Positions 44,011-53,826 of a stretch of 64,000 nucleotides of DNA are shown here, one piece after another (the first letter of the stretch is position 1; every line of letters starts with the position of its first letter). The notes under the pieces are model-generated. The model ran no database searches and was not told the origin of the DNA. It saw only the letters and a program-made list of their open reading frames with translations. The translations under genes and the position numbers were made by a program. This stretch comes from Allobosea sp. (GTDB taxonomy: Bacteria; Pseudomonadota; Alphaproteobacteria; Rhizobiales; Beijerinckiaceae). Where the stretch lies: contig NZ_JAFKFW010000002.1 in NCBI RefSeq assembly GCF_017308015.1, positions 372,001 through 436,000 of the forward strand. The letters are read 5' to 3'.

Positions 44011-44805
44011 ATGACGCCGCAGGAACGCGACGTGATCGCCGGGATTTTCGACCGCCTTCGGCAGGCGGCCAATCAGCCCCGCGACCCCGAGGCTGAGAAT
44101 TTCATTGCGGAACGCCTGCGCGAGCAGCCCTATGCGCCCTACGCCATGGCCCAGGCGGTTTATGTACAGGAGCAGGCGCTCGCCAACCTGAACCAGCAGG
44201 TCGAGACCCTGCAGGCGCAATTGCGTGAGGCGCAGAGCCGCGCCAGCGAGGCGGCACAGCCGCAGGCGGGCGGCTTCCTGTCCGGCATTTTTGGTGGTGG
44301 ATCGGTGCCGCGCACCGGCTCGGTTCCGCCCGTGCCGCCGCGCAACGATGCCGCCGCGCCTTCCGGCGTCTGGAACACGCAGCCGCAGGCGCAGGGCGCT
44401 CCCGGCCAGGCCATGCCTATGCAGGCGCAGGGCCAGCCCGGCCCGTGGATCAATCAGCCGCAGCAGCAGTCCCGTGGCGGCGGCTTCATGGCAAGCGCGC
44501 TGACCACCGCGGCGGGTGTCGCCGGCGGCATGATGCTGGGAAATGTGCTGACCAACGCCTTCGGCGGCAGCAAGCCAGCGGCTCAGACCGCAAGCGACAC
44601 CGGTTCGAGCTCCAGCCCAAGTTCAGCGGCCCCGCAACAGGCAGCCGATCAAAGCGCCGGTGCCCAGCCTGCGGCCGACCAGACCGCTCAGGATGGCGGC
44701 TACGGCCAGGGCTATGACGGCGAGGCCAATTACCAGAGCGCTGGCTATGACGATGCCGATCCCGGCTTCGACGATGGTGGTGGGGACGACGATAGCTGGG
44801 TCTGA
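44011..44805 (+). CDS. DUF2076 domain protein
   Basis: A 264-residue protein. The conserved N-terminal DUF2076 region reads MTPQERDVIAGIFDRLRQAA and AENFIAERLREQPYAPYAMAQ, with a short coiled coil (about 50-75). A Gly/Pro/Gln-rich linker and an alanine-rich hydrophobic patch (about 160-180, TTAAGVAGGMMLGNVLTNAF) follow, then an acidic, Asp-rich tail. Function is unknown; the family is periplasm-associated or ABC-substrate-like in databases. ATG at 44011 is preferred over 44005 because GGAG (44001-44004) would be too close to the latter. Confidence 0.82.
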   Translation: MTPQERDVIAGIFDRLRQAANQPRDPEAENFIAERLREQPYAPYAMAQAVYVQEQALANLNQQVETLQAQLREAQSRASEAAQPQAGGFLSGIFGGGSVPRTGSVPPVPPRNDAAAPSGVWNTQPQAQGAPGQAMPMQAQGQPGPWINQPQQQSRGGGFMASALTTAAGVAGGMMLGNVLTNAFGGSKPAAQTASDTGSSSSPSSAAPQQAADQSAGAQPAADQTAQDGGYGQGYDGEANYQSAGYDDADPGFDDGGGDDDSWV

Positions 44806-44840
44806 CGGCGCGCGTCGCCTCGGACTGACCAAGATATGAA

Positions 44841-44874
44841 AAGCGGCGGCCCGCGATGCGCGGCCGCCGTTTTT
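44841..44874 (+). terminator. Intrinsic terminator after the DUF2076 gene
   Basis: CGGCGGCC (44844-44851) pairs with GGCCGCCG (44862-44869) and is followed by a run of five T residues (44870-44874). It lies 36 bases past the DUF2076 stop. The A residues on the left could allow weaker function for the convergent minus-strand gene ending at 44900. Confidence 0.85.
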
Positions 44875-44899
44875 CATGGTGGTCGATCCGGCTTTCGCC

Positions 44900-45718
44900 T
44901 CAGATCACCAGCACCCTCGCGCCGACGCGGACGCGTTCGTAGAGGTCGGTGACGTCGTCATTGGTCATGCGGATACAGCCTGACGACACCGCCTGCCCGA
45001 TCGTGTTCGGCTCGTTGGTGCCGTGGATGCGGTAGAGCGTCGAGCCGAGATACATGGCGCGCGCGCCCATCGGGTTGTCGGGACCGCCGGCCATGAAGCG
45101 CGGCAGGTCGGGGCGGCGCTTCAGCATCTCGGCCGGGGGCGTCCAGCTCGGCCATTCCGCCTTGCGGGTGATGGTCTTCATGCCGGCCCAGGAGAAGCCC
45201 GGCCGTCCGACGCCGATACCGTAGCGCATGGCGCGGCCGCCCGGCTGCACCAGGAAGAGGAAGCGCTGCGGCGTGTCGATGATGATCGTGCCCGGCTTGT
45301 GCGGGCCATCATAGGCCACTTCCTGCTTACGGAAACGCGGATCGACGATTTGCTGGATGCCCTGCTGCGGCTCGACCGGCTCGCCGAGCGCCGCCATCCG
45401 GCGGCTGGCGCGCGGCGGGCGGGCCGCCTCGAACGGATCGACCTCATAGCCGCTCTGCGGCAGCATGCGCTGGCCATAGGCATAGCCGCCGGGGCGATTG
45501 TAGACAGCGCCGCTGCGCCCGTGAGGCGTCGGATCGCGGCCGGTCATCAGCATCTCGATGAAGCCCCCGCCATAGTTGCCGCGCCCGCCGCCGCCCGCCA
45601 TGGGGTCGTTCGGGGCGGCATAGCCGTGATTCTGGCGGTAGCCCTGCGCAAAGCCCGGCCCGGCCATGGCGAGGGCTCCGGCTGCTGCGAGGAGTGGGAG
45701 GACAATCTTTCGACGCAT
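44900..45718 (-). CDS. L,D-transpeptidase (YkuD/ErfK family), exported
   Basis: The 272-residue protein has a Sec signal peptide (MRRKIVLPLLAAAGALAMAG, cleaved after GFAQ). A Gly/Tyr-rich linker follows, then a YkuD domain. The catalytic motif is YRIHGTNEPNTIGQAVSSGC followed by IRMTNDD. It is related to the enzyme at 43071 but in the opposite orientation, with the DUF2076 gene between them. It cross-links or modifies peptidoglycan in the periplasm. Multiple L,D-transpeptidases are typical of polar-growing Rhizobiales. Confidence 0.9.
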   Translation of the reverse strand: MRRKIVLPLLAAAGALAMAGPGFAQGYRQNHGYAAPNDPMAGGGGRGNYGGGFIEMLMTGRDPTPHGRSGAVYNRPGGYAYGQRMLPQSGYEVDPFEAARPPRASRRMAALGEPVEPQQGIQQIVDPRFRKQEVAYDGPHKPGTIIIDTPQRFLFLVQPGGRAMRYGIGVGRPGFSWAGMKTITRKAEWPSWTPPAEMLKRRPDLPRFMAGGPDNPMGARAMYLGSTLYRIHGTNEPNTIGQAVSSGCIRMTNDDVTDLYERVRVGARVLVI

Positions 45719-45880
45719 GACGCAATACTCTCGACATCGACTGCCGGAAGCCTGCGGCGTGCCCTGAAAGGAATGGTGAATCGTTGACTCTCAGGCGCGG
45801 AAACCGGCCTTACCCCAAGCAATTCGCAAAATTAACCTTAGCAGGCGGTCAAGCGACAGGGTGAAGGAACCCTTGCCGTC

Positions 45881-47311
45881 TCACCGGCGTGCCGAGCGCC
45901 GGGCGAGCCAGCGCAACTTCAAACCGGTGCGCCAGCGGCCAACATCGCAGGTCAGGATCACCCCCGCATAAACCAGCCCTCCAAGCCCGATCTGAAGCGG
46001 CAGCTCCAGCGCCGCCGGCAGCGCGTCGCGCAGCAGCCAGAGCGTAAGCCCCATCGCGGCACCGGCAGCAAGGATGCACATGATCTCCCGCAGCGGCGGC
46101 AGGACCGGCAGTGCACGCAGGGCGAATACGGCCATGACCAGCAAGGCGCACAGATAGGCGGCGCTCTGCGCCACCGAAACCGTCACCGGGGCCAACGCTC
46201 CCGGCAAAGCGAGGATGATCGCGAGATTGACCGCAAGCCCCACCAGCGAAGCGAGGATCGCGACGAGCGTGCGCTTCGCCAGCAGAAAGACCGGCGCGAG
46301 ACCGGCCTGAAACAGCGCTATCGCCGCAAAGCCCGGCAGCAGCAACGCCATATGGCCGGCGAAATGGCCGCGGAAGCTCGCGGGAACGAAAAGTCGCTCG
46401 AAGGACGGCAGAACCAGCCAGAAGCCAAGCGCAACCGGCAGCACGCAGGCGACCACAACGACCATGTTGCGGGCGATGCGCTTCTGCGCGGCCACGCGCC
46501 CTCGCGTCTCGTCGAGGCGGATGACCTCACGCAGCAGCACGATCTCCAGCATCGAGGCCAGTACCGGGAAGAGCCTGAGGCCGATATCGGAAGCCAGCGA
46601 GAAATAGCCTGCCTCGGCGAAACCATGGCTCTCAGCCAGGATGGCACGGTTGAGGAGCGGGATTGCGGCATAGACCGCGTTGCTCGCGACCAGAGGCAGC
46701 GCGTAGCGCGCGAAACTGCGCATCAGGTCCGTCCGCAACGCTCCCGGTGCCGGTTTCCCATCGGCCAGTCGCCGGCGGTTGGCCAGAACTGCGGCGACCG
46801 CGCTGAGCACACCGCCAAGCAGGACGATGGTCGGGTCACGGGTCAACCAGGCACCGAAGACCATCAGCAGCAGGGCCGCGATGCTTCGGACAAGCACGAG
46901 CCGGGCATAGGCGGCATCGAGGAAACGGGCGCGGGCTATGGCCGCGTGGTAGTCGAACCAGCCTGCGGCGATGCCGCCAGCGACCGACACCATCAGCAAC
47001 ACAGCCGGGAGCCCGGCATCGATACCTGCGAGCAGTGCAGCCGCAAGGAGCGCGCAAAGCGACAGGGTGACGCCGAGGAAGAGCAGGTCGAGTGTCGCCC
47101 GGATACCGGGATCGCTCTCGCGAGTTCCGAGAGAGTAGAAGCGGACGACGGAAAGCTTCAGCCAGTCGAGCAGCGCCGTGTTGATGAGCACGACGGCAGC
47201 GGCGCCGATGGCGTAAAGCCCGAAGGCCTCCGGGCCGAGGAACAGGGCGACGAGCAGCCCAAGGACGAAATTCAGCCCGGCATTGACGATGAAGGGCAGA
47301 AGAACGGTCAT
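45881..47311 (-). CDS. Wzx-type oligosaccharide flippase / polysaccharide biosynthesis protein
   Basis: A 476-residue inner-membrane protein with twelve or more hydrophobic segments. It belongs to the MOP superfamily: FIVNAGLNFVLGLLVALFLG and PEAFGLYAIGAAAVVL at the N-terminus and a repeated pattern of paired helices. Wzx-like proteins flip lipid-linked sugars across the inner membrane for capsule, exopolysaccharide or O-antigen. No glycosyltransferase or Wzy gene lies nearby, so the product is unknown. Basic RWLARRSARR forms the C-terminus. Confidence 0.82.
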   Translation of the reverse strand: MTVLLPFIVNAGLNFVLGLLVALFLGPEAFGLYAIGAAAVVLINTALLDWLKLSVVRFYSLGTRESDPGIRATLDLLFLGVTLSLCALLAAALLAGIDAGLPAVLLMVSVAGGIAAGWFDYHAAIARARFLDAAYARLVLVRSIAALLLMVFGAWLTRDPTIVLLGGVLSAVAAVLANRRRLADGKPAPGALRTDLMRSFARYALPLVASNAVYAAIPLLNRAILAESHGFAEAGYFSLASDIGLRLFPVLASMLEIVLLREVIRLDETRGRVAAQKRIARNMVVVVACVLPVALGFWLVLPSFERLFVPASFRGHFAGHMALLLPGFAAIALFQAGLAPVFLLAKRTLVAILASLVGLAVNLAIILALPGALAPVTVSVAQSAAYLCALLVMAVFALRALPVLPPLREIMCILAAGAAMGLTLWLLRDALPAALELPLQIGLGGLVYAGVILTCDVGRWRTGLKLRWLARRSARR

Positions 47312-47520
47312 CGTGCCTTCGCAATCGGTCCGATCTTCATGGGGCCTGGGTCAAAGCGCGCGACTCGATCGAACTGCACCGCAATCCGGGTAACCGGACG
47401 GGGCAGGTTTTCCAAGGGGAAGTTGTGGGGCCGAGCCAGCCGTCGGCCCTGCCGAACGGCACCGCCCGACGTCGCTTATGCATCTGTACTGCGGCAGGTT
47501 TTGGCTCTAAGGCAAGCGTC

Positions 47521-48012
47521 ATGACGCCATCCATCCGCCTCGCCCGCGACGACGATTCCGGCCCGCTCTCTGCCCTCATCTCCGCAAGCTTCGCGGAATA
47601 TCCGGGCTGCCTCTTCGTGCCGGAGGAGTTTCCGGAGCTTCGCCGGCCCGCGACAGCTTTTACGGCGAAGAGCGGCATACTCTGGATTGCCGACGGGTTA
47701 GATGGCCGCATCGCAGGCTCGCTCGGCGTCGCGCCCGTTCCCGAACAGAATGCCGTCGAGCTCACCAAGGTCTATGTCGACGGCGCCTTACGGGGTTCCG
47801 GCCTGGCGCAGGCCCTCTTCGCCAAGGCGCTCGACTTTGCGGAGCGCGGCGGGTTCTCCGAGATCATGCTGTGGTCCGATTCGCGTTTCGCGCGCGGCCA
47901 TCGTTTCTACGAGAAGCTCGGCTTCGCGCGCTGGCCGGGCGAGCGCTATCTGGGCGATGTCTCGGAAAGCTGGGAATATCATTTCCGAAAGCGGCTTCGC
48001 GACGGCCCGTGA
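47521..48012 (+). CDS. GNAT-family N-acetyltransferase
   Basis: A 163-residue acetyltransferase. The acetyl-CoA motif is VYVDGALRGSGLAQALFAKA, and a C-terminal motif reads RGHRFYEKLGFAR. The N-terminus SIRLARDDDSGPLSALI is typical of the family. Its stop overlaps the GTG start of the following EamA transporter gene (GTGA), so the two are coupled and may act on the same metabolite, for example acetylation plus export. The substrate is unknown. Confidence 0.85.
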   Translation: MTPSIRLARDDDSGPLSALISASFAEYPGCLFVPEEFPELRRPATAFTAKSGILWIADGLDGRIAGSLGVAPVPEQNAVELTKVYVDGALRGSGLAQALFAKALDFAERGGFSEIMLWSDSRFARGHRFYEKLGFARWPGERYLGDVSESWEYHFRKRLRDGP

Positions 48013-48851
48013 CCCTTTCCGTCGCCTTCCGGGCCGCCCTCGGCATTGCCCTGCTCACCGCCATGGATGCGGTTATCAAAGGCCAGATGCAGCAGCACCC
48101 CTTCATCGTGGCGCTGTTCATGCGCTTCGTGATGGGCGGCATCTGCGCACTCGTCGTGCTCGCCGTCGCCCGCCCGCCCCGCCCGACGCAAGCGAGCCTG
48201 ATCGGCAACCTGGCGCGGATTCCGCTGGTCGTGCTCACCGCCGGCAGCTTCTTCTATTCCGTTTCGGTGCTGCCGCTGGCGGAGGCCCTGACCCTTTCCT
48301 TCCTGGCGCCGGTTTTCGTGGCCCTGCTCGGCGGGCTCCTGCTCAAGGAGAAGATCGACAAGCGCATCCTTCAGGCGCTCGGTTTCGGGATCGCCGGCAT
48401 GCTTGTGATGGTCTGGCCCCGCCTGCAGGGCCATGTCAGCGGCGCCGGTCTCGGGGTTGCCGCCGCACTGTTCTCGGCAGTGAGCTACGCCTTCAACCTG
48501 ATCCTGCTTCGGCGCATCGCGCTCAGGGAACATCCGGCCGTCATCGTCGCCTTCCAGAATGTCGGGCCGGCGCTCTGCCTCGCCATTCCGGCCGCCCTCG
48601 CGTTCGTGCCGATGACGCCGACGGATTGCGCAGCCTATCTCTTCGCCGGAGCGCTCGGCGTCGCGGGCCATCTGACGCTGACCTCGGCCTATGCCAGAGC
48701 CGCCGCCTCGCGCCTGGCGCCGATCGACTATACGGCGCTGATCTGGGCAAGCCTGCTCGGCTTCCTCGTATTCGGCGAGGTGCCGCTCTATACGACCTAT
48801 GCCGGTGCCCTGCTGATCGTCGCCGGCGCGGCCGCGGTCAGCCGGCGCTGA
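48009..48851 (+). CDS. DMT-superfamily transporter (EamA family)
   Basis: The 280-residue protein has about ten membrane segments arranged as two EamA repeats (AALGIALLTAMDAVIKGQMQ in the first; AALFSAVSYAFNLILLRRIA in the second). EamA proteins export amino acids or other metabolites. The likely start is GTG at 48009-48011, overlapping the GNAT stop; the frame continues upstream but inside that gene. The end overlaps the convergent DUF1801 pseudogene by 14 bases. Confidence 0.87.
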   Translation: MTLSVAFRAALGIALLTAMDAVIKGQMQQHPFIVALFMRFVMGGICALVVLAVARPPRPTQASLIGNLARIPLVVLTAGSFFYSVSVLPLAEALTLSFLAPVFVALLGGLLLKEKIDKRILQALGFGIAGMLVMVWPRLQGHVSGAGLGVAAALFSAVSYAFNLILLRRIALREHPAVIVAFQNVGPALCLAIPAALAFVPMTPTDCAAYLFAGALGVAGHLTLTSAYARAAASRLAPIDYTALIWASLLGFLVFGEVPLYTTYAGALLIVAGAAAVSRR

Positions 48852-49238
48852 CACCGCTCTTGCCGCGATAGGTCAGGGCAAGCGCGATGCAATGGTCGAG
48901 CGCCTCCAACGGAACCGCATCGTTGAGGCGGAACACCAGAGCTCGCTCGCCATCCACCCGCAGGATGCCCGGATAGAGCTGCCGGAACGTGCCCGCCAAG
49001 CTGGTCTGACAATGAACGTAGAGCGCATAGGCGTCGCATTCGCCCCGCATCGGGCCAAGGCGGATCGTCGTGCCGATGCGCGGCCTCTCAGGGTTTCGGC
49101 GATGGCACCGATGGCGGGCGTTGCTGCCGCAACCTCAAAGATGCGCTGGCGCAGCGCGAGCAACGGATTCTGGAGCGGCGCCGGGAAGGAACGGTATCGC
49201 GCCGCGACATCCGGGGCCTGGAATGGAACGAACGGCAT
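48838..49238 (-). pseudogene. DUF1801-family gene broken by a frameshift
   Basis: The N-terminal half reads MPFVPFQAPDVAARYRSFPA and continues to IAETLR in one frame. The C-terminal half (IGTTIRLGPMRGECDAYALY and on) is in another frame. The break is at about 49080-49086. Intact relatives have a WGEP motif between ETL and IGTT; here only a few bases of it remain, as if about 7 bases were deleted. The ending, HCIALALTYRGKSG, is normal. Either a real deletion or a sequencing error is possible. It follows the thioesterase gene on the same strand. Confidence 0.8.
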
Positions 49239-49300
49239 CTGGCAGCTCCCGCAACGATACTCGCCCCATCGCGCAGCCGCATCAAGCCGAACAGCGCCCC

Positions 49301-49783
49301 TCAGCCTTCCGCGCGCTTGCCCGGCAGGATCAGGCAGGTCTCGGTGCCATGCGCGAGCAATTTGCCGCGGGCATCGACGAGGCGCCCCTCCGTCGTCACC
49401 ACCGTATTGCCACGGTGGATCAGCTTGCCCTCGCAGCGCACCACGCCGCTTTCCGGCATGACCGGGCGGACATAGTTCAGCTTCATCTCCAGCGTGGTGT
49501 AACCCTCGCCCGGCCGCAGCGTCGCGTGCGCGGCGCAGGCCATGGCGGAATCGAGGATGGTCGCTGTCCAGCCGCCATGGATCGTGCCGAGCGGGTTGAA
49601 GAAACGCGGCGAGGGGCGCCCCACGAACACCACCCTGCCCTCGTCCGCCTCGGCCAGTTCGAAATCCATGGCATCGGCGAAGGGCGGCGCCGGGTTGGTG
49701 CCGGCGATGATCCCGCGCAGGAAGCTCAAGCCATCGCCCGCGACCAGTTCCTCGCGAGACACCACTCCAACCGCGCGCTTCAT
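49301..49783 (-). CDS. PaaI-family hot-dog thioesterase
   Basis: A 160-residue acyl-CoA thioesterase-like protein with one hot-dog domain. The signature region is PLGTIHGGWTATILDSAMAC (HGG motif), followed by TLEMKLNYVRPVMP. PaaI-like enzymes hydrolyse phenylacetyl-CoA and other acyl-CoA thioesters in the cytoplasm. ATG at 49781-49783 has GGGGA at good spacing; an in-frame ATG at 49795 lacks one. It lies downstream of a MarR-family gene on the same strand (160-base gap). Confidence 0.87.
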   Translation of the reverse strand: MKRAVGVVSREELVAGDGLSFLRGIIAGTNPAPPFADAMDFELAEADEGRVVFVGRPSPRFFNPLGTIHGGWTATILDSAMACAAHATLRPGEGYTTLEMKLNYVRPVMPESGVVRCEGKLIHRGNTVVTTEGRLVDARGKLLAHGTETCLILPGKRAEG

Positions 49784-49943
49784 GTCGATCCCCATTCGTG
49801 TATCTGCACGATATGAAAGGAATTGGGAACGCGTCAACCGGCGCGAGGAGGCGAACCTTCAACCCTGCGCCATCCCGGACGCAGTGAAGCGGAGATCCGG
49901 GGTGACCGCTGAAAGGCACGAATTCGACTTCGGGAACCCGGCT

Positions 49944-50405
49944 TCAGCGTTGGCGTTCGCCGCGCGCGGCACGGCGCAGGGCCTTGAGGCCGTCCCGGGT
50001 TTCGCGCCAGCGCTCTTCACCGAAGCCGCCCTCGATCTTGTCCTGCGCAGCACGCCAATAGGGGATCGCGACCTCTATCGCAGCCCTGCCCTTCTCCGTC
50101 ACCGCATAGACCGAGGCCCTGCCGCGGCACTCGACCGGTTCGACCATGCCTTCCACCGCCAGAAGCTGGAGATTGCGTGTCAGCGAGGTCCGCTCCAGAG
50201 CGAAGCGTTCCGCCAGTTCCGTGACGGATTTCCACTGCCCGGTGCTGAGCGCCGAAAGGAGCACGAACTGGGTGATCTTGAGGCCGCTCGGCCGCATCGC
50301 CTCGTCATAGGCCCGCGTCACCGCCCGCGCCGTCATGCGGACATGCAGTGCAACGCAGGAACGGGCGATGGCGTCGAGGCGCGGATCGGGCGAGGGCGTC
50401 GTCAT
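49944..50405 (-). CDS. MarR-family transcriptional regulator
   Basis: The 153-residue protein has the MarR winged-helix layout: a dimerisation helix (residues about 10-35), KITQFVLLSALSTGQWKSVT, the recognition helix region LAERFALERTSLTRNLQLLA and the wing EGMVEPVECRGRASVYAVTEKG. It is a DNA-binding repressor or activator, probably responding to a small phenolic or lipophilic ligand. The downstream thioesterase gene could be a target, but no operator dyad is evident to me. Confidence 0.88.
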   Translation of the reverse strand: MTTPSPDPRLDAIARSCVALHVRMTARAVTRAYDEAMRPSGLKITQFVLLSALSTGQWKSVTELAERFALERTSLTRNLQLLAVEGMVEPVECRGRASVYAVTEKGRAAIEVAIPYWRAAQDKIEGGFGEERWRETRDGLKALRRAARGERQR

Positions 50406-50502
50406 TCGGCCATGTTAGCGTGTTCAAGCGCTGGTGCCAGCAGGCCCGAAGCGACCTGCGACACTGCATCCGCCAGCGTTCACTTTATCGCGGAGTGCTT
50501 CC

Positions 50503-50531
50503 TTGACTCTCCGCACCCTCGCGCCTATCTC
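50503..50531 (+). promoter_or_regulatory. groESL promoter (sigma-70 and/or RpoH type)
   Basis: TTGACT (50503-50508) and TATCTC (50526-50531) are separated by 17 bases. Read as CTTG and CCTATCT, the same sequence also resembles the alphaproteobacterial heat-shock sigma-32 promoter. It lies 12 bases before the CIRCE element and about 100 bases before groES. Confidence 0.7.
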
Positions 50532-50542
50532 CCCGCCATCTG

Positions 50543-50569
50543 TTAGCACTCCCTCCAGGAGACTGCTAA
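50543..50569 (+). promoter_or_regulatory. CIRCE element (HrcA operator)
   Basis: TTAGCACTC (50543-50551), a 9-base spacer and GACTGCTAA (50561-50569) match the CIRCE consensus TTAGCACTC-N9-GAGTGCTAA at 17 of 18 positions, with the one mismatch in the right arm. It lies between the promoter and groES, the normal place for HrcA repression of groESL. Confidence 0.92.
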
Positions 50570-50633
50570 CAGCTTCCCCCGGGAGCCCTTCAGCGGCACC
50601 CGAACCGAATAAGACCGAGAGGAAGACAGAACC

Positions 50634-50921
50634 ATGAAGTTCCGTCCGTTGCATGACCGCGTCGTGGTCCGCCGCCTTGACAGCGAAGAGAAGACCAAGG
50701 GCGGCATCATCATCCCCGAGACCGCCAAGGAAAAGCCCCAGGAGGGCGAGGTCGTCGCCGTGGGTCCCGGCGCGCGTGACGAAGCCGGCAAGCTCGTTGC
50801 CCTCGACGTCAAGAAGGGCGACCGCGTCCTGTTCGGCAAGTGGTCGGGCACCGAGGTGAAGATCGATGGTCAGGACCTCCTGATCATGAAGGAATCCGAC
50901 ATCATGGGCGTCGTCGGCTGA
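50634..50921 (+). CDS. groES: Co-chaperonin GroES
   Basis: The 95-residue protein is a full GroES. Landmarks are [20 protein letters not shown] at the start, the mobile-loop region [19 protein letters not shown] that docks on Gro[22 protein letters not shown], and the end [15 protein letters not shown]. It caps the GroEL cage during protein folding in the cytoplasm. It precedes groEL by 54 bases and is controlled by the CIRCE element and promoter upstream. Confidence 0.98.
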   Translation: MKFRPLHDRVVVRRLDSEEKTKGGIIIPETAKEKPQEGEVVAVGPGARDEAGKLVALDVKKGDRVLFGKWSGTEVKIDGQDLLIMKESDIMGVVG

Positions 50922-50924
50922 TAG

Positions 50925-52613
<1,689 letters not shown>

Positions 52614-52638
52614 TCCATCGCTCCCAGCGAGAAGACAG

Positions 52639-52668
52639 GAAGGCCCGGCGCAAGCCGGGCCTTCTTTC
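52639..52668 (+). terminator. Intrinsic terminator after groEL
   Basis: GAAGGCCCGGC (52639-52649) pairs exactly with GCCGGGCCTTC (52654-52664) around the GCAA loop and is followed by a short T-rich stretch. It lies 25 bases past the groEL stop and closes the groESL operon. Confidence 0.9.
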
Positions 52669-52758
52669 GTTTCACGGCACTGTCATCGGCCCGCCATCCG
52701 GCCGTCGTGCTGGGCGCGCATCAAGGCGCGATCGGATTCCACCGCGCCAGAGACCATC

Positions 52759-53673
52759 ATGCCGACACGCCGTTCCGTTCTCGCCGGCCTCGCTGCCAGC
52801 AGCCTCACGCCTGCCCTCGCCCAAGGTTCGGATTGGCGCCAGAGCGTCAAGGAGGTCCGTTTTGGCGTCTCCTCCGCCGAGAACGAGGCGGGGGCCATCG
52901 CCCGCACCCAGCCGATGGTGGATTACCTGTCGCAACGCCTCGGCGTGCCCGTCCGCTTCTTCAGGGTCTCGGATTACGCCGGCCTCGTCGAGGCGATGCG
53001 GGCAGATCAGGTCGACTTCGCCCGCTTCGGGCCCGCGGTCTATGCGCTCGGCCGACGGGTGCTCGGCAACAAGCTCCAGCCGCTGATCCGCGACGTCGAT
53101 AACCAGGGGCAAGAAGGCTACTATTCCGTGCTGCTGGTCCGCGCCGAGAGCCCTTATCAGAGCGTTGCCGACCTCAAGGGCAAGGTGATGGCCTTCGCCG
53201 ATCCGAACTCGACTTCCGGCTACGCCTTCCCCTCCTATTTCCTGCGCAAGCAGGGCATCGACCCGAAAGTCCATTTCAGCGGCACGGTCTTCTCCGGCGG
53301 CCATGACAATTCGGTGCTGGCACTGGTGCGGGGCCAGTTCGACGTCGTCGCGACCTATCAGGTCAATGCCGAGCATGGTGTCGCGCAACGGCTCGCCCAG
53401 AAGGGTATGATCCCGGCCGGCTCGACCAGGGTTCTCTGGACCTCGCCCCTGATCCCGGCGAGCCCGTTCTCGACCCGCGCCAACCTGCCGCAGGGGCTGA
53501 AGGACGATTTCGTTGTCGCCATGAACGCGATGAAGGAGGCCGCCCCGGAGGCGTGGAAGAGCTTCACCGACGGCTATGTCTCGCGCTATGCGCCGGCCCG
53601 GCACGAGGATTATCTCGACGTCATCGCCGTCACCGAGGAGCTGGAAGCTCAACGCAAGGCTCGCAGCGGCTGA
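52759..53673 (+). CDS. Phosphate/phosphite/phosphonate-type substrate-binding protein (PhnD-like), orphan
   Basis: A 304-residue protein with a signal peptide containing twin Arg (MPTRRSVLAGLAASSLTPAL, ending AQ). The mature domain is PhnD-like: VRFGVSSAENEAGAIARTQP, ADQVDFARFGPAVYALG, and ADPNSTSGYAFPSYFLRKQG, the last being a strong family mark. PhnD proteins bind phosphonate, phosphite or similar anions. No permease or ATPase gene is beside it, so the partner transporter or a sensory role must lie elsewhere. The frame extends upstream into groEL's end, but ATG at 52759 starts the signal. Confidence 0.87.
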   Translation: MPTRRSVLAGLAASSLTPALAQGSDWRQSVKEVRFGVSSAENEAGAIARTQPMVDYLSQRLGVPVRFFRVSDYAGLVEAMRADQVDFARFGPAVYALGRRVLGNKLQPLIRDVDNQGQEGYYSVLLVRAESPYQSVADLKGKVMAFADPNSTSGYAFPSYFLRKQGIDPKVHFSGTVFSGGHDNSVLALVRGQFDVVATYQVNAEHGVAQRLAQKGMIPAGSTRVLWTSPLIPASPFSTRANLPQGLKDDFVVAMNAMKEAAPEAWKSFTDGYVSRYAPARHEDYLDVIAVTEELEAQRKARSG

Positions 53674-53774
53674 ACGCGTACATCGCCCCTGCCGTATCGC
53701 CATGCATTTCCCGACGAGGCTGATGAAAGCGCAAGCAGTGCCCTTCGCCGCATCCTGGCCTATACAGGCTGCAA

Positions 53775-53804
53775 GCGATCCCGCGCGGGATCGCGCGCTA
53801 AAAT
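53775..53804. promoter_or_regulatory. 20-base perfect palindrome and -10-like element upstream of the LivJ-type gene
   Basis: GCGATCCCGCGCGGGATCGC (53775-53794) is a perfect palindrome. It is followed by TAAAAT (53799-53804), which could be a -10 element, 22 bases before the start codon. The position suggests a repressor operator over the promoter of the binding-protein gene; no matching -35 is clear. Confidence 0.45.
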
Positions 53805-53826
53805 TGCATGTCGTAGGGAGATGCAG

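Noticed and set aside
48838-49050. A separate small gene for the C-terminal half of the DUF1801 protein
   Set aside because: It has no ribosome-binding site of its own and continues the domain of the frame just upstream, so it is better explained as part of one frameshifted gene.
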